In this document: in pieces, positions 5,412-7,341 of the stretch
How positions within the stretch are numbered: position 1 is the first letter of the stretch
Layout: each line of letters opens with the position of its first letter
From: Syntrophaceae bacterium
GTDB taxonomy: Bacteria > Desulfobacterota > Syntrophorhabdia > Syntrophorhabdales > WCHB1-27
Assembly: GCA_003165115.1 (NCBI GenBank)
Contig: PLSJ01000024.1
Location: 1 to 7,341 of the forward strand
DNA: 7,341 nt
Direction: 5' to 3'
The notes under the pieces: model-generated
What the model saw: the letters and a program-made list of their open reading frames with translations, nothing else
Database searches by the model: none
What the model was told of the DNA's origin: nothing
Program-made: the position numbers and the translations under genes

Positions 5412-7341
5412 GTCTCGCTTCTCCTTGCTGCATTATTCTGTTTAATGGATCTGTTCATCGCTTTTCTCAGTCGGGCGAGTTGGTTCCCCAGTTCCGGCAG
5501 ACGGGCCGTGCCGGCTTCCAGGTCGCCGGCCTTGGCCATTTTCTCTATCTCAAAGGCTACAGCGCCCATGGCCTCGCCGCCGACATTGGCCGAGGCTCCC
5601 TTGATGGTGTGGGCCTGACGCTCGACACGTGCCGCATCACCCGCTTTCAGGCAGGTCCTGAGCACCCCGATCTGCTTCGGAATATCGTATAGAAAGCCCT
5701 CGATCACCTTGCGCGCCAGAACTTCGTCGTCGGTCAGACGAGCCATCATGCCCGCCTTGTCGAATACCACAGCCTTTGGTTTCCGCACCTTCTCATCGAC
5801 ATAGCTCACAGCTTTACGGGGCGTGCGTTTGATTGAAGCCTCCCGCGGCAACCATTTCTCCAGGGCATCCGCGAGGGCCTGGGGCGCAATAGGCTTGCTC
5901 ACGTAGTCATTCATCCCCGCCTTCAGGCACTTCTCCCGATCGCCCTGCATGGCGTGGGCTGTCATGGCGATGATGGGAACCTGATGATTGCGGACCATGG
6001 ATTGCGGGTCGCGGATGTGTTGGGTGGCCTCCAGTCCGTCCATCTCCCGCATCTGTACATCCATCAATACCAGATCGTACGGGAGCGTTTCAAGAGCATG
6101 CACGGCTTCCGTGCCGTTAGCCACGGCATCCGCGCGCAGCCCCAGTTTCTCCAGCATCCCCAGGGCCACATCCTGATTGGTCGTGTTGTCTTCGGCCAAA
6201 AGAATGCGCGCACCCCGGCTCATCTCCCGGATTGTGTGGCGCGTGACTATGGGCTGCGCCTGCCTGGCAGAAGCGGTTCCGGCCAGCACGGCGGACAGGC
6301 AGTCGAAGAGCTCCGACTGTCGCGCCGGTTTGGTCAGGTAAGCAGAGAAGCCAACCTCCTCCATTTGTCTGGTTTCGCCCCGCTGGCCGAGAGAGGACAA
6401 GAGCACGAGATGGGTGTTCCTGAGCGTTTCATCTGCCTTGATGGCACGGCCCAGAGCCACACCGTCCATGCCCGGCATCTGCATGTCGAGAATGGCTATC
6501 TGGAAGGGATCACCCGTATCTTTGGCCAGGTAAAGTGCCTTAAGGGCCGCAAAGCCATCCTGGGCATCTTCCGTCCTTACGCCCCAGGATTGGAGCTGGG
6601 CCACGAGTACCTCGCGATTGGTGGCGTTGTCGTCCACCAATAGGGTATGTACCCCGCGAATGTCGGCAAGCAGCATCTCGGTACGCTCCTGTGCGGACTG
6701 TTTGGCGAGCCGTACCGCAAACCAGAACTCAGAGCCGTGCCCTTCTTCGCTCTTGAAACCGACCTCTCCGCCCATCATCTCGACCAATTGCTTCGAGATG
6801 GCCAGACCCAGACCGGTGCCGCCATATTTGCGTGTGGTCGAGGCGTCCGCCTGGGTGAACTTCTGAAAAAGAAGTTCCTGCTTGCCCGCCGGGATGCCGA
6901 TGCCGGTGTCCCGCACGGAGAAGCGTATTATAGCCTCGCTGTCAGTCTCCAATACGAGGCTTGCCCGCACGGCGATCTCGCCGACCTGGGTAAACTTCAC
7001 GGCGTTGCCCGTCAGGTTGGTGAGAATCTGGCGCAGACGGCCGGGGTCGCCCCGGAGGTAGGCCGGCACGTCCGGCGCGGCGGCGCAAATGAATTCGAGC
7101 CCCTTGTCGTGGGCGTGCAGAGCGACCGTGGCGGCGAAATCGTCGAGCAGGGCGCGCAGGTCGAAGTCCAACGTCTCCATTTCGAGCTTGCCCGCCTCCA
7201 TTTTTGAAAAGTCGAGGATGTCGTTGATCAACCCCAGGAGCGACTCGCCGCTTGAGCGAATGGTTTCGGCATATCGCCGCTGTTTATCGTTTAACTCCGT
7301 ATCCAGCAGCAGACCGGTCATACCGATGACGCCGTTCATGG
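5408..7341 (-). CDS. Hybrid sensor histidine kinase (HisKA-HATPase-REC-REC-Hpt), N-terminus outside the window
   Basis: The frame is open to the window edge, and MNGVIGM is the continuation of the HisKA H-box (HEIRTP-MNGV in the family). The phospho-His, and any sensor or membrane segments, therefore lie beyond base 7341, and the ATG at 7339 is not a start. Residues counted from that Met: rest of HisKA 1-60; HATPase with N-box N108/N112 ([10 protein letters not shown]), G1 D144-TGIGIP, and G2 GGTGLGLAI (173-181); REC1 about 229-352 with D236-D237, D285, S315 and K337; REC2 about 376-498 with E383-D384, D427, T460 and K482; Hpt about 525-625 with H577 ([12 protein letters not shown]). This is the BarA/ArcB-type order allowing a full His-Asp-His-Asp relay, but with two receivers. 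REC2 has Arg (R431) where almost all receivers have Pro (DVQMREMDG). The stop overlaps the next gene by ATGA. The input signal is unknown. Confidence 0.95.
   Translation of the reverse strand, partial: MNGVIGMTGLLLDTELNDKQRRYAETIRSSGESLLGLINDILDFSKMEAGKLEMETLDFDLRALLDDFAATVALHAHDKGLEFICAAAPDVPAYLRGDPGRLRQILTNLTGNAVKFTQVGEIAVRASLVLETDSEAIIRFSVRDTGIGIPAGKQELLFQKFTQADASTTRKYGGTGLGLAISKQLVEMMGGEVGFKSEEGHGSEFWFAVRLAKQSAQERTEMLLADIRGVHTLLVDDNATNREVLVAQLQSWGVRTEDAQDGFAALKALYLAKDTGDPFQIAILDMQMPGMDGVALGRAIKADETLRNTHLVLLSSLGQRGETRQMEEVGFSAYLTKPARQSELFDCLSAVLAGTASARQAQPIVTRHTIREMSRGARILLAEDNTTNQDVALGMLEKLGLRADAVANGTEAVHALETLPYDLVLMDVQMREMDGLEATQHIRDPQSMVRNHQVPIIAMTAHAMQGDREKCLKAGMNDYVSKPIAPQALADALEKWLPREASIKRTPRKAVSYVDEKVRKPKAVVFDKAGMMARLTDDEVLARKVIEGFLYDIPKQIGVLRTCLKAGDAARVERQAHTIKGASANVGGEAMGAVAFEIEKMAKAGDLEAGTARLPELGNQLARLRKAMNRSIKQNNAARRSET
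5421..5426 (-). promoter_or_regulatory. Ribosome binding site of the receiver gene, inside the kinase 3' end
   Basis: AAGGAG on the - strand lies 9 nt before the ATG at 5411. Its AGG and the following AGA are also the kinase's two adjacent C-terminal Arg codons, so the kinase tail doubles as the SD for the downstream gene. Confidence 0.7.

Noticed and set aside
7337..7339. ATG at the right edge as the start of the hybrid kinase
   Set aside because: It falls within the H-box just after the phospho-His, so a start here would give a kinase without its phosphorylation site. The gene continues beyond the window.

Overview
The window is a signal-transduction and chemotaxis island from a motile bacterium. 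The left half (about 1-3880, + strand) reads cheD (5' end cut off) - cheB - an HD-GYP response regulator - cheV. The right half (- strand) holds a second complete cheD at 4232-4828. Beyond it is a two-gene operon made of a large hybrid histidine kinase (its N-terminus lies past base 7341) and a single-domain CheY-like receiver at 5016-5411. Domain architecture and the style of the HD-GYP, CheV and CheY-like proteins suggest a deltaproteobacterial-type lineage (Desulfobacterota and relatives). That is an inference from protein style only, since there is no rRNA or other marker.

Left block: cheD and cheB share one base (TGATG) and cheB overlaps the HD-GYP gene by 8 bp, so the three look like one translationally coupled unit. 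CheD deamidates and CheB demethylates or deamidates chemoreceptors. The REC-HD-GYP protein is predicted to hydrolyse cyclic di-GMP. After a 138-bp spacer with an inverted repeat comes cheV, a CheW-REC coupling/adaptation protein. All catalytic and phospho-acceptor residues I could check are present.

Middle: 3881-4231 is a 351-bp stretch between convergent genes with no convincing gene and no classical intrinsic terminator, but with small hairpins. The second cheD lies beyond it, on the opposite strand. It belongs to a visibly different CheD type from the first and carries a C-terminal extension. The 187 bp upstream of it hold no gene.

Right block: the kinase has the layout HisKA (phospho-His just outside the window) - HATPase - REC - REC - Hpt, a complete phosphorelay in one chain. 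Its stop codon overlaps the start of the stand-alone receiver by ATGA. The kinase uses far fewer AGA/AGG arginine codons than cheB, hinting at a different history for the two blocks.

In all there are six REC domains in 7.3 kb, feeding receptor adaptation, cyclic di-GMP turnover, receptor-kinase coupling and a multistep phosphorelay. I see no mobile element, CRISPR array, tRNA or rRNA. The components are known families; the interest lies in their combination and in a few sequence oddities.
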